Of a stretch of DNA of 64,000 bases, positions 20,028-28,900 are shown one piece after another. Within the stretch, counting starts at the first letter, position 1, and each line of letters starts with the position of its first letter. The translations under genes and the position numbers were made by a program. Source of the DNA: Planctomycetota bacterium (GTDB lineage: Bacteria; Planctomycetota; PLA2; JAEUHO01); assembly GCA_029259775.1 (NCBI GenBank), contig JAJDEN010000041.1:62001-126000 (forward strand). Reading direction: 5' to 3'. The notes under the pieces are model-generated. The model saw nothing but the letters and a program-made list of their open reading frames with translations. It ran no database searches and was not told the DNA's origin.

Positions 20028-21254
20028 ATGCGCCGCGTCGCCCTCTTCCTGCCCTCGCTGCTCGCGCTCCTGGCCATCTTGGTGGTCCTTGGTGCCGGCA
20101 CGACCGAAGCCGGACCGAAGGAGCGCGCCGACGACGGGCCGATCGCTGCGAGCACGCTCGTCAACGCCGAGGCCCGCAAGGCCATCGAGCGGGGCACCCG
20201 CTTCCTGATGCGCCTGCAGAAGCCGGACGGGGCATGGCCCAGCGACGCGGGCAAGAAGGTCAACGAGACCTACCGCAAGTTCACGGGGGGCAGCGACGTG
20301 TCGCACGTCGGCGTGACCTCGCTCGCCGTCCTCTCCCTGCTCGCCGGCGGCCACACGCCCGGCCGCGGCCCCCACGGCCGCGCCATGAACAAGGCGATCA
20401 ACTTCATCGTCGGGCAGGTCCAGCCCTCGGGCTATATCGCGTCCAACGGCACGCGGATGTACTCGCACGCCTTCGCCACCCTAGCCCTCGCCGAGATCTA
20501 CGGCGCAGCGCGCCGCGAGAAGGTGCGCGAGAAGCTGCAGGATGCCGTCGAGTACACGGTCAAGTCGCAGAACGCGACCGGCGGCTGGCGCTACGTGCCC
20601 TTCACGAACGACTCCGACATGAGCGTCACCGTCTGCTGCGTCGTCGCGCTGCGTGCCGCGCGCAACGTCGGCATCAAAGTGCCGCGCAAGACGATCGAGC
20701 GCGCGCTCAAGTACGTGATCGAGAGCGCGGTGACACGTCCGGGCGGCCGCGCGGGCGTCGGCGCATTCTGGTACCAGCCGCACGACCAGCGCTTCAATCG
20801 GCCGTCCTTCGCACTGTGCGCGGCGGGCCTGACGACGCTCTTCCAAGCCGGCCTCTACGACGACGAGTCCGTGCGCCGCCACATCAAGGCGCACAAGATC
20901 CAGAAGGTGCCGGCGCCGAGCATCAAGCGCTCGGTCGAGTACATGCAGCGCCACTACTGGACGATCTACACGCGGCCCGGTGGTCCCGAGCACTACTTCT
21001 ACTACTACGGCAACTACTACGCGGCCCAGGCGATGTACCAGATGGGCGGCAAGGACCCGCAGCTGTGGGCCCGTTGGTACGTGCAAGTGCGCGACCACCT
21101 GCTCGGTATGCGACGCAAGGGACGCACACCGAAGAAGGGCACGCCCGAGGTGTATTGGCGCAGCAACGTGGACACGACGCACGCCTACGGCACGGCCTGC
21201 GCGCTGCTCATCTTGCAGTTTCCTTTGGACCACCTGCCGATTCATCAGCGCTGA
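20028..21254 (+). CDS. Secreted prenyltransferase/squalene-oxidase-repeat (alpha/alpha-toroid) protein 1
   Basis: A 408-residue exported protein with signal peptide LFLPSLLALLAILVVLGAGT. It carries alpha/alpha-toroid repeats of the terpene-cyclase/prenyltransferase superfamily: ARKAIERGTRFLMRLQKPDG, VGVTSLAVLSLLAGGHTPGR, AFATLALAEIYG, TGGWRY and YYYGNYYAAQAMYQMG. It ends in FPLDHLPIHQR, a tail typical of the planctomycete family. No DxDD cyclisation motif is present and it is exported, so it is unlikely to be a real squalene cyclase; family members are better viewed as extracellular binding or scaffold proteins. A paralogue lies at 31187-32371 with the same domain and a matching tail. Substrate unknown. 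Confidence 0.88.
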   Translation: MRRVALFLPSLLALLAILVVLGAGTTEAGPKERADDGPIAASTLVNAEARKAIERGTRFLMRLQKPDGAWPSDAGKKVNETYRKFTGGSDVSHVGVTSLAVLSLLAGGHTPGRGPHGRAMNKAINFIVGQVQPSGYIASNGTRMYSHAFATLALAEIYGAARREKVREKLQDAVEYTVKSQNATGGWRYVPFTNDSDMSVTVCCVVALRAARNVGIKVPRKTIERALKYVIESAVTRPGGRAGVGAFWYQPHDQRFNRPSFALCAAGLTTLFQAGLYDDESVRRHIKAHKIQKVPAPSIKRSVEYMQRHYWTIYTRPGGPEHYFYYYGNYYAAQAMYQMGGKDPQLWARWYVQVRDHLLGMRRKGRTPKKGTPEVYWRSNVDTTHAYGTACALLILQFPLDHLPIHQR

Positions 21255-21279
21255 AGCGCGCAACGCTTCGGCGCACACG

Positions 21280-21436
21280 CCCACCCCAACTCCCACGCCC
21301 ACGGACGCACCTGCACTCGCACGCGGGGCACTCGCACCAAGCGCCGTTTCAGGTGCCAGTGAGAGGTGGTGCGAGGTAGGGCTGGTGTTGCTCGTGTGGG
21401 TGCGAGTGCGCTGGTGGGCGTGGGAGGTGGGGTGGG
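21280..21436. repeat. Inverted pair of C/A-rich intergenic elements (two copies facing each other)
   Basis: The 303-nt gap between the toroid gene and the sigma factor gene (21255-21557) holds a large imperfect hairpin. The 21-nt core at 21280-21300 (CCCACCCCAACTCCCACGCC plus C) is the reverse complement of 21416-21436 with one mismatch. Inside it, 21331-21339 (CTCGCACCA) pairs with 21367-21375. The right arm extends over 21385-21412. A further direct copy of the core and arm occurs at 32494-32545. Beyond the repeat, 21437-21557 holds a GT-rich tail and the leader of the sigma factor gene. The element could be a mobile-element remnant, a REP-like sequence or an RNA structure. Confidence 0.7.
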
Positions 21437-21557
21437 TGTGAGGGTGTGAGGGTGTGGCTTCGCCAACCCAAGAGACCCCCGTTTCTGGGACAATGAAGGT
21501 TTCCACCGAACCCCCAGGGCCCCCGCCGGTTTGACGGAGTGCCCCCCGGAATCCCAG

Positions 21558-22118
21558 ATGGACGCTGACCAGCAGTTGATGGCCCGCGTCCGTGACGGCG
21601 ACCGGGAGGCGTTCGAAGCGCTCTATGCCAGATTCAGCTCACCGGTCATGCGGTTCCTCCATCGCCTCTCAGGCGACCGCGCGCTCGCAGAAGACCTCAC
21701 CCAGGACGTGTTCCTGAAAGTCTGGCGGGCCGCGGCAGGATGGCGCCCGCTCGGCAAGGTCTCCACGTGGCTCTTCCAGATTGCGAAGCGCCACTGGTGG
21801 AACCAGGCCGCCAAGCGCAAGCGCCGCGCTCCCGTGGAAGGGACCAGCCAAGCCACGGTCGGCAGCAGGCGAGAGCCCGCCGACGCGGCCATGCCCGCTC
21901 CGGAGCGCCTCGCGCAGTCCGAAGCGGCGCGCGCGATCCACGCGGCGTTGGGAGACCTCTCGCCGCGGCTTCGGCTCGTCTTCGTACTCGTCCGACTCGA
22001 AGGCGTCGCCTACGCCGAGGCGGCGGCGATCGCCGGCATTCCGGTGGGCACCGTCAAGAGCCGTGCCGCGGCCGCGGAAGCGGCCCTGCGCAAGCGGCTC
22101 AGGCGCCACGAACGCTGA
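21558..22118 (+). CDS. ECF-type RNA polymerase sigma factor
   Basis: A 186-residue alternative sigma factor. Region 2 is RFSSPVMRFLHRLSG, DRALAEDLTQDVFLKVWRAA and KVSTWLFQIAKRHWWNQ, which covers core binding and -10 recognition. After a variable linker, region 4 is LRLVFVLVRLEGVAYAEAAA, then IAGIPVGTVKSRAAAAEAAL, a helix-turn-helix for -35 recognition. I chose ATG 21558, which gives a normal ECF N-terminus (MDADQQLMARVRDGDREAFE); a TTG at 21531 is in frame but adds nine residues with no family resemblance. The next gene encodes a FecR-type membrane anti-sigma factor, the usual partner, which would hold it inactive at the membrane until a signal arrives. Target genes may include the operon that follows. 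Confidence 0.94.
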   Translation: MDADQQLMARVRDGDREAFEALYARFSSPVMRFLHRLSGDRALAEDLTQDVFLKVWRAAAGWRPLGKVSTWLFQIAKRHWWNQAAKRKRRAPVEGTSQATVGSRREPADAAMPAPERLAQSEAARAIHAALGDLSPRLRLVFVLVRLEGVAYAEAAAIAGIPVGTVKSRAAAAEAALRKRLRRHER

Positions 22119-22172
22119 GAGTCACCAGAGCTGAGAACCCGAAGACATCCCGGAAGGACCGAGACACACCCC

Positions 22173-23372
22173 ATGTCGCGCCACGTCACCCACGAAGACC
22201 TCGTCGCCCGCGCCCTGGGCGCCCTGGCCGAGGACGAGCGTGCGCGCGTCGATCTGGCGCTCGAGCGCGACGCCCGCCTGCGTCGGGAGTTCGAGGAGAT
22301 CTCCGGCCACCTGCTGCAGTACGACCAGTTGCCGCCCGCACCGCCGCCGCCGCCCTTCGAGCGCATCGCCGCGGTTCTGGACGAAGATGCCGCGCCGGAC
22401 TTGAGCGTCCTGGGCCTGCAGACGCCCCGGCGCCGCGTGCGCCCTCGGTGGCTCCTTCCTACCGCCGCCGCGGCGATGCTCGTGCTCGGGCTCGGGCTTT
22501 ACACGAAGCTGACCAGGAACGAGACCGTGTGCGACATCGGGCACACGGCTCTCGTGGCTGGCCGCGGGCTCCACCTCGAGCGCGCCGGCAAGGACATCCC
22601 CGCGCCGGCGCTCGGGACCCGGTCCGTCGCCCCGGGAGACGTGCTGCACTGCGAAGCGGCCGCCGAGGCGCGGCTGGGCGAGCGCGTACGGCTCGTGCTC
22701 GACGGCGGTGCGCGTCTGTCCATCGGCCTGCCCGACGTCGTGACGCTGGAGCGTGGCCGCGCGTGGTTCGAGGTCGCGCCCGGCGCGTTCGAGGTCCGCA
22801 CGCCCTACGGTCCCGTGCGCGTGCTCGGCACCGCCTTCGAGGTCGACCTTCGGGGCGGCCGGCTCGAGGTCGGCGTCGCCCACGGGCGCGTCGCGGCAGG
22901 TGGCCACGAGATCGGCCCCGGCGAGAGGCTCTCGCTGGGTACCGTCGGCCCCGACGCCGACCGCATCGGAGCCTGGTTCGAGCAGCCCGTGCTGCGGCTG
23001 GAAGCGGTCGGGGCATCCCCCCACGCCCTGGGCCAGGCGATCGAGATGCGCCTCGTGTTCCAGAACGCAGGCAACGTGCCGCTGAAGCTGCGCGGACCGG
23101 CCTCGGCGCGCACGGCCATCTGGCTCAGCTTCGAGACCGCGGGGGGCCGCGTGCTGCGCGAGCTGCCCGTCCTGGGGACCAACGTGACGGCCGGTGCGGA
23201 CCTGCTCCAACCGGGCGTCGGGCTCGATCTGGCCCCGGGCCAAGGTCGCTCCCTCACCCTCAAGATCCTGCCCCCCGTCGGCTCGCCCGGCGCGTACCGT
23301 TGCAGGGCGCTCTACCGCCCTGAGGGGCAGCCGGGCGTGCATTCGACCCCGCTGGACCTCGAGGTGCGCTAG
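22173..23372 (+). CDS. FecR-domain anti-sigma factor / sensor
   Basis: A 399-residue single-pass protein. Residues 1-90 are a short helical anti-sigma-like region (THEDLVARALGALAEDERAR) without the zinc-binding HxxxCxxC motif. A membrane helix follows (WLLPTAAAAMLVLGLGLY, residues about 92-110). Outside, residues about 125-255 form a FecR domain: ARLGERVRLVLDGGARLSIG, LERGRAWFEVAPGAFEVRTP and VRVLGTAFEVDLRGG. A C-terminal Ig-like domain (residues about 275-399) starts at LRLEAVGASPHALGQAIEMR. It lies 54 nt after the ECF sigma gene and 3 nt before the next gene, so it should be co-transcribed and control that sigma factor. No TonB-dependent receptor is encoded nearby, so the signal is unlikely to be classic siderophore uptake. 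Confidence 0.86.
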   Translation: MSRHVTHEDLVARALGALAEDERARVDLALERDARLRREFEEISGHLLQYDQLPPAPPPPPFERIAAVLDEDAAPDLSVLGLQTPRRRVRPRWLLPTAAAAMLVLGLGLYTKLTRNETVCDIGHTALVAGRGLHLERAGKDIPAPALGTRSVAPGDVLHCEAAAEARLGERVRLVLDGGARLSIGLPDVVTLERGRAWFEVAPGAFEVRTPYGPVRVLGTAFEVDLRGGRLEVGVAHGRVAAGGHEIGPGERLSLGTVGPDADRIGAWFEQPVLRLEAVGASPHALGQAIEMRLVFQNAGNVPLKLRGPASARTAIWLSFETAGGRVLRELPVLGTNVTAGADLLQPGVGLDLAPGQGRSLTLKILPPVGSPGAYRCRALYRPEGQPGVHSTPLDLEVR

Positions 23373-23375
23373 AGC

Positions 23376-25958
23376 ATGAGTTCCCCCAACCAATCCACCG
23401 GATCCGCCGCCGGAGCGTCCGCCGAGCAGCGTCGCAAGGACGTGCGCCGGATCCTGTCCCGTCTCGGGACCCTCCGGACCCGCATCCGCGCGATCTTCGC
23501 GACCATCGGCATCTCGCGCTGGGTCGTGTACGCCATCGGGTGCCTGGCCCTCTTCTTCCTCGCGGACCGGTTCCTCGACCTGCCGCTCGGCGTCCGCCAG
23601 TTCGTGCGCCTGGGCCTGCTCCAGCCACCCCCGGGCATGCATGGGCTCGTCTTGGTCCCGCTGTTCGCGATCTCGGCGTTCCTGGCGATCGCCTTGACCC
23701 GCCGCCGCCACAGCGCGGCCCCCTTCTTCGCCTTCGTCGTGGCAGGGCTCGCGGGCGTGTTCGTCTACCTCGCCGTCCGCGTCTTCATGCCGCTGCGCGC
23801 GCGCCTTCCCGACGCCGACCTGGCGCTCTCCGTCGAAGCGCGCTTCGGTGATCTGAACGACCGTCTCGCCGCAGCGCTGGACTTCCAGAAAGAGCTCTCG
23901 GCGCCCTCCCGCGGCGAGAGCACCGCGATGATGGAGCACGTGGTCCACGAAGCGGCCGAGGCCGCCCGCGGCCTGCGGTTCTCCCAGGCCGTGACAGGGC
24001 GGCGCGCGCTGCGCTGGAGCGGTGCGGCCCTGCTCGTGGTCCTGCTGGCGGCCGGCGCGACCGCCGCGCTGAAGGACGACGTCAGCCTCTGGGCGCGGCG
24101 CTCCCTGCTGCTCGAAGACGTTGCCTGGCCGCGGGATACGCACATGGTGGCCGTCGCGCTGCAGGCCGACGGCACGTTCCTGCCGCACGATCCCGCCACG
24201 CCGTATGAGGTGCCGATCGGGCGCTCGCTCACGATCTACGCGCAGGCCATCGGCACCGTGCCGGACGACCCGCAGGTCCTCGACCTCGTCACGGGGGAGG
24301 ACGCCCTCGCCCGCCGCATGTTCGGCGTGCCCGGCAAGGCAGGCATCTTCGCCTACGAGTTCCTGGATGTGCGCCGGCCGTTCTCGTTCGTGGTGCGTGG
24401 CGGTGACGACGATGACGACATCCCGCGCTACGGCGTCGAGATCACCATCCCGCCGCGTGTGTTGTCGATCACCAGCACGATCACCTTCCCCGCCTACCTG
24501 AAGCGCGAGCCCGAAGTCGTGCAGGACGGCTCGATCACCGTGCCCGAGGGTTCGAAGGTCGCGGTGCGGTTCACGACGGATCTCGAGATCGCCCTCGCCC
24601 AGGCGGCGCTCGGCGACGAGATCCTGCCGGCCCAGGCCGTGACGGGCTCGAACGGACGCGCCTTCACGTTCGCCTACGAGGCCAAGCAGAGCCGCAGCGG
24701 CCGCTTGGTCCTGAAGACGCCGAGCGGCAAGTCCAACGATGCCTCCGCCGATTCCTTCGACGTCCGCGTGCGCGCCGATGCAGCCCCGCGGGTCGACTGG
24801 ATCTGGCCCCGTACGAGCCTCGAGATCACGCCTGGCGGTCGTCTGCCTCTGCTCGCCCGGGCGGGGGACGACCACGGTGTGGTCTCGCTGGCGCTGGACC
24901 TGCGCGTCAACGCGGACGAACCGCGGCGCTTCGAGCTGACACGTTTTGTCGGCAGCAGCCCGGATGGCGACGACGCCCCCACGGGGATGCGGAGCGAGAT
25001 ACCCACGGCCGTGAACAACGTCGCCTTCGGCGGCCCGGCGGTGTTCAGCTACGTGCCGGTCGAGATCGCGGCCTTGCGGCGCGCCGATGGCAAGCCGCTG
25101 GAGGCGAGCGACGTCATTGGGTTCCGCCTGACGGCCACGGACTCTCGCGGCCAGACCCGCGAGAGCGAGTGGGTGCGCGCTGACATCGGGCCGCCCGGCG
25201 CGCTCGAGCGCAGCCTGGCCACGCAGCGCGCCAACGTGCGCACGGCCCTCGAGGCCGTGCAGCGCGAGCAAGCGGCGCGTCTCGCCGACATCAAGACGCT
25301 GGAGTCGGCGGCCATCGGCCGACCCGAGCTGGATCTACTGAAGACCGTGCGCTTTGCCCAGAGCAAGATCGCGCAGGACGCCGATCGGGCCGTGCAGGAG
25401 TTGATCACCGTCTTCAACGGCTTCGTCTACGACCGTCTCGGCGCGCAGAACCCGAACGCGAAGATCCTCGGCTTCCTCGACCGCCACCACCGAACCGGCT
25501 ACGGCGTGGCGAAGAAGGCCGACGCGCCCTCGGGCCGTCAGCCCGGCGGAGGCAGCGACGGGCTGGGGGACGCCTGGCTGGGCGACCCGGTCTTCCCGTA
25601 CGCGCTGTACGACGACATCGTCGCCGCGTGGCGCAGCAAGGTCATCTACGACAAGGGCCTGCTCGACAAGATGTGCTCGGTGCTGGCTGATGGCACCGAC
25701 GTCGGATCGCGCCTCGCCCCCGCCGCGCACCGTGACGCAGCCGCTGCCGTAACCGGCGAAGCGACCGCGATCGCCACGCTCATCCGCGCCCAGACCGCCA
25801 ACCTGAAGGCGCTGGACCGCTTGCTGACGGCCATGAAGGGCTGGCAGAACCTGAGCGACGTGACCATCTGGCTGCGCGGCGTGATCGAAGAGCAGAAGAG
25901 CCTCTACAAGGAGATGGAGTCCGGCGGCGCGGACTCCGAGAAGAGAGACACGAAATGA
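23376..25958 (+). CDS. Large multi-pass membrane protein, DUF4175-like
   Basis: An 860-residue protein with four predicted membrane helices in its first 240 residues: SRWVVYAIGCLALFFLAD, GLVLVPLFAISAFLAIAL, PFFAFVVAGLAGVFVYLAV and GAALLVVLLAAGATAAL. A long extracytoplasmic part follows with Ig-like beta segments (VLSITSTITFPAYLKREPEV) and a C-terminal helical region (about 600-860: AALRRADGKPLEASDV, ERSLATQRANVRTALEAVQR). The order 'TM cluster, Ig-like domain, helical tail' is that of DUF4175-type proteins, but I assign this by pattern only. It starts 3 nt after the FecR gene and overlaps the next gene by 4 nt (ATGA), so the stoichiometry with the coiled-coil protein is probably fixed. Likely an envelope component; function unknown. 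Confidence 0.75.
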   Translation: MSSPNQSTGSAAGASAEQRRKDVRRILSRLGTLRTRIRAIFATIGISRWVVYAIGCLALFFLADRFLDLPLGVRQFVRLGLLQPPPGMHGLVLVPLFAISAFLAIALTRRRHSAAPFFAFVVAGLAGVFVYLAVRVFMPLRARLPDADLALSVEARFGDLNDRLAAALDFQKELSAPSRGESTAMMEHVVHEAAEAARGLRFSQAVTGRRALRWSGAALLVVLLAAGATAALKDDVSLWARRSLLLEDVAWPRDTHMVAVALQADGTFLPHDPATPYEVPIGRSLTIYAQAIGTVPDDPQVLDLVTGEDALARRMFGVPGKAGIFAYEFLDVRRPFSFVVRGGDDDDDIPRYGVEITIPPRVLSITSTITFPAYLKREPEVVQDGSITVPEGSKVAVRFTTDLEIALAQAALGDEILPAQAVTGSNGRAFTFAYEAKQSRSGRLVLKTPSGKSNDASADSFDVRVRADAAPRVDWIWPRTSLEITPGGRLPLLARAGDDHGVVSLALDLRVNADEPRRFELTRFVGSSPDGDDAPTGMRSEIPTAVNNVAFGGPAVFSYVPVEIAALRRADGKPLEASDVIGFRLTATDSRGQTRESEWVRADIGPPGALERSLATQRANVRTALEAVQREQAARLADIKTLESAAIGRPELDLLKTVRFAQSKIAQDADRAVQELITVFNGFVYDRLGAQNPNAKILGFLDRHHRTGYGVAKKADAPSGRQPGGGSDGLGDAWLGDPVFPYALYDDIVAAWRSKVIYDKGLLDKMCSVLADGTDVGSRLAPAAHRDAAAAVTGEATAIATLIRAQTANLKALDRLLTAMKGWQNLSDVTIWLRGVIEEQKSLYKEMESGGADSEKRDTK

Positions 25959-28900
25959 CGTACGTGAACTCCCGGTCCCCTTCCGCAACACCCCAGCGGA
26001 CCTCCGGTGTTTCCACGCTCGCGCGGGTGTTCCTCGGCCTGCTCTGTGCCGGCCTGATCGCCACGGGCGGCCTGCAGGCCGCAGCGGAGGACGACCCGAA
26101 CGTCCTCGAGCGCCGCCGCAAGACGCAGGCGAAGATCAAGGAGAAGATCAACCAGTTCGAGGGTGAGCTGCGTGAGCTCGCCAACTCCATGAAGCGAACC
26201 GGCTTCGATCACGAAGCAGGTCTGCTCAAGTCCGCGCTGGACCACCTTGGCACGTCCAACGTGAAGACGCGCCTCCAGGAAGTCGTCACAGCCCTGAAGG
26301 ACGCCCGGACCGAGAAGGCCACCCGACTCATGGTCACCGTGATGGAGACGCTGCAGAAGCTGCTCGACATTCTCGAGGACCGCGACGGTGACTTCACGCG
26401 CAAGCAACTCCAGGAGCAGGCCCAGGCTGCCGCGGAAGCGGCGCAGCGCACGCAGGAGCTCATCGACCAGCAGAAGGACATCGAGCAGAAGCTGAAGGAC
26501 GTCGCGCAGAAGAGCGCGTCGGATGCAGCACAGCAGGCCGCCGAGTTGCAGAAGGCCGTCACTGAGGTGCAGAAGTCGCAGGCCGACCTGCAGGCCGCGC
26601 TCGACAAGGACGCCGCCGCCGAGCTCGAGCGTCAGATCGAGGATCTGGACGGGCTGCAGCGTGCCCAGGCCGAGGCGCTGCAGCGCACGAAGGAAGCCGC
26701 ACGCAAGGCCGACGCCGCGCGCAGGTCGGCCGCGGCCCAGCAGAACGCCGCGCAGGCCGCCCAGAAGGCGCGCGATCTCGCGGCGCGAGAGCGCGCTGCC
26801 GAGGCCGCCTCACGCCTGCAGGAGATGAAGGCGCAGGCCGCCCAGGGTGCCCGCAACCTGGAGCGCATCGCGGCTCGTGTCCGCGACGGCGAGCGCGCCC
26901 GGCAGGCCGCCGAAGAGGCCAAGGCCGCCGCCAAGGCGGCGGAAGAAGCTGCCGCGGCCAACGACGACCGGACAGCCGCCGCCATGGCCAACGACGCCGC
27001 CGCGGCCGCCAAGGACATCGCCGAGCGCATGTCCGCCGAGCGACGCGCGGCGCAGCAGAAGCGCGACGCGGAAGCGGCAGCCAAGGGCAGTGACGCCAAG
27101 GGCAGTGACGCCGAGAGCAGTGAGACCACGAAGGGCGAGCCCAAGGGCAGTGCCTCCAAGAAGGGCGACGCCTCCACGAAGGGCGGCAGTCAGGACGGCG
27201 CGAAGCTGGATGGGCAGCCCGGTGGTGCGTCCGAGAGCCCCGAAGCCGCCGACCTGCAGGCCGCCCTCGAAGCCATGGCGGAGGCCTCGAAGGCGCTCGC
27301 CAAGGCGCGCGCCGGCAGCAACGCCGACGCTGCGCAGCGCGCCAAGAGCGAAGTGCGCAAGCAGGCCGCGGCCGCACGTGCCGCCGCGGATGCTGCGCAG
27401 AAGTCCGCCGCGAAGGACGCGGCCATGAGCCAGAACGCGGGCGGCCTGACCAAGCAGCTCGGTGAGCAGATGGAACGCGTCGCGCAGGAGGCCGGGGAGC
27501 GCGCGCAGAGCGCGGCCGGGAGCCCCACCGCCGCAGCGCAAGCGCAGGCCGGGCAGGACAGCAAGGACATGCGCGAGGCCGCCGCGGCGTTGAAAGCCGC
27601 AGCCGAGGCGTTCGAGCGCGCGGCGGAAGCCGGTCGCCAAGGCGACTCCGCTGCCTCGGCGGCCAAGGCCGAGAGCGCGCGCGCGGAGCTGGATCAAGCC
27701 GCGTCGGCGCTGGAGCGCGGCGCGGATCCGTCATCGGATGGGCCGTCCTCGAAGGGCTCCCCGCAAGACGGTACCTCCCCCCAGGGCGGTGCTTCCCCCA
27801 CCGACAAGGCTGCAGACGAGCGGGCCCGTGCCGGCGAAGCAGCGCAGCTTGCCGACCAGATGGACGCCCTCCGTGCGGCGCTCAAGGCCGAGCAGGAAGC
27901 CACAGGCGGCTCCCCGGGCGCCGTGGGCTCCAAGGAAGCGGCTCAGGGTGCGCAGCAGGCGCGCGCCGCTGCCGAAGCCATGGAGCGCGCCGCTACGGCC
28001 GCGGAGCAGGGCGACAGCGCGGGCGCCGCTGACGCCCAGGCCGAGGCGGCGGAGCGGCTCGAGAAGGCCGCCGACGCCCTCCAGGGCGGCGGCCGAAGCG
28101 CCGGCGGCGATCTCGCGCGGGAGCAGGCCGGGATCCGCCGGGCCGCCGAGGCCCTGGCCGGCAAGATCGGCGAGAACCTGAGCGCCGGCGGCGAGTCCAA
28201 GGGCGGCGAGTCCAAGGGCGGCGAGTCCAAGGGCGGCGAGTCCAAGGGCGGCGAGTCCAAGGGCGGCGAGTCCAAGGGCGGCGAGTCCAAGGGCGGCGAG
28301 TCCGAGGGTGGCGAGTCCAAGGGCGGCGAGTCCAAGGGCGGCGAGTCCAAGGGCGGCGAGTCCAAGGGTGGCGAGTCCAAGGGCGGCGAGTCCAAGGGCG
28401 GCGAGTCCAAGGGCGGCGAGTCCAAGGGCGGCGAGTCCAAGGGTGGTGAGTCCAAGGGTGGTGAGTCCAAGGGCGGTGAGTCCAAGGAGGGCGAGCCGTC
28501 CGGCAACGAGATGGAGAAGGCAACCGAGGCCATGAAGAAGGCCGAGGAGAGCTTGGAGCGCGGGGACCTGGAGTCCGGCGCCGACGCCCAGAAGGAAGCG
28601 GCGGACGCGATCTCCCGCGCACGGCGCGAGCTCGAGGAGCAACGCCGGCGCCTGCAGCGCAAGGAAGAGGAAGCGCGCCGCAAGCTCGAGGAGGCGCAGC
28701 GCCGTCTCGCCGACAAGACGGAACAGATCGAGCAGGACGCAAGCGACCTGAAGCCGCTGACCGACGAAGGTCGCGACCAGGCGAGCGAAGCCACGGACGC
28801 GCTCAGCCGCGCCAAGGACGCCATGCAGAAGGCCGCGTCCGAGGCCAGCAAGGGCAACTCGAAGGGTGCGAGCGAGAGCCAAGCGGACGCCCAGAAGTCG

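Noticed and set aside
20028..21254. True squalene-hopene cyclase
   Set aside because: The protein is exported, about 400 residues rather than 630 or more, and lacks the DxDD motif; only the toroid repeats are shared. The same holds for 31187-32371.
22122..25271. 1049-residue open frame antisense to the FecR and DUF4175-like genes
   Set aside because: Shadow frame, rich in His/Arg/Gln, no domain; the plus-strand genes are well supported and tightly spaced.
28186..28485. CRISPR-like array
   Set aside because: The units are directly adjacent 15-bp repeats without spacers, in frame within a gene.
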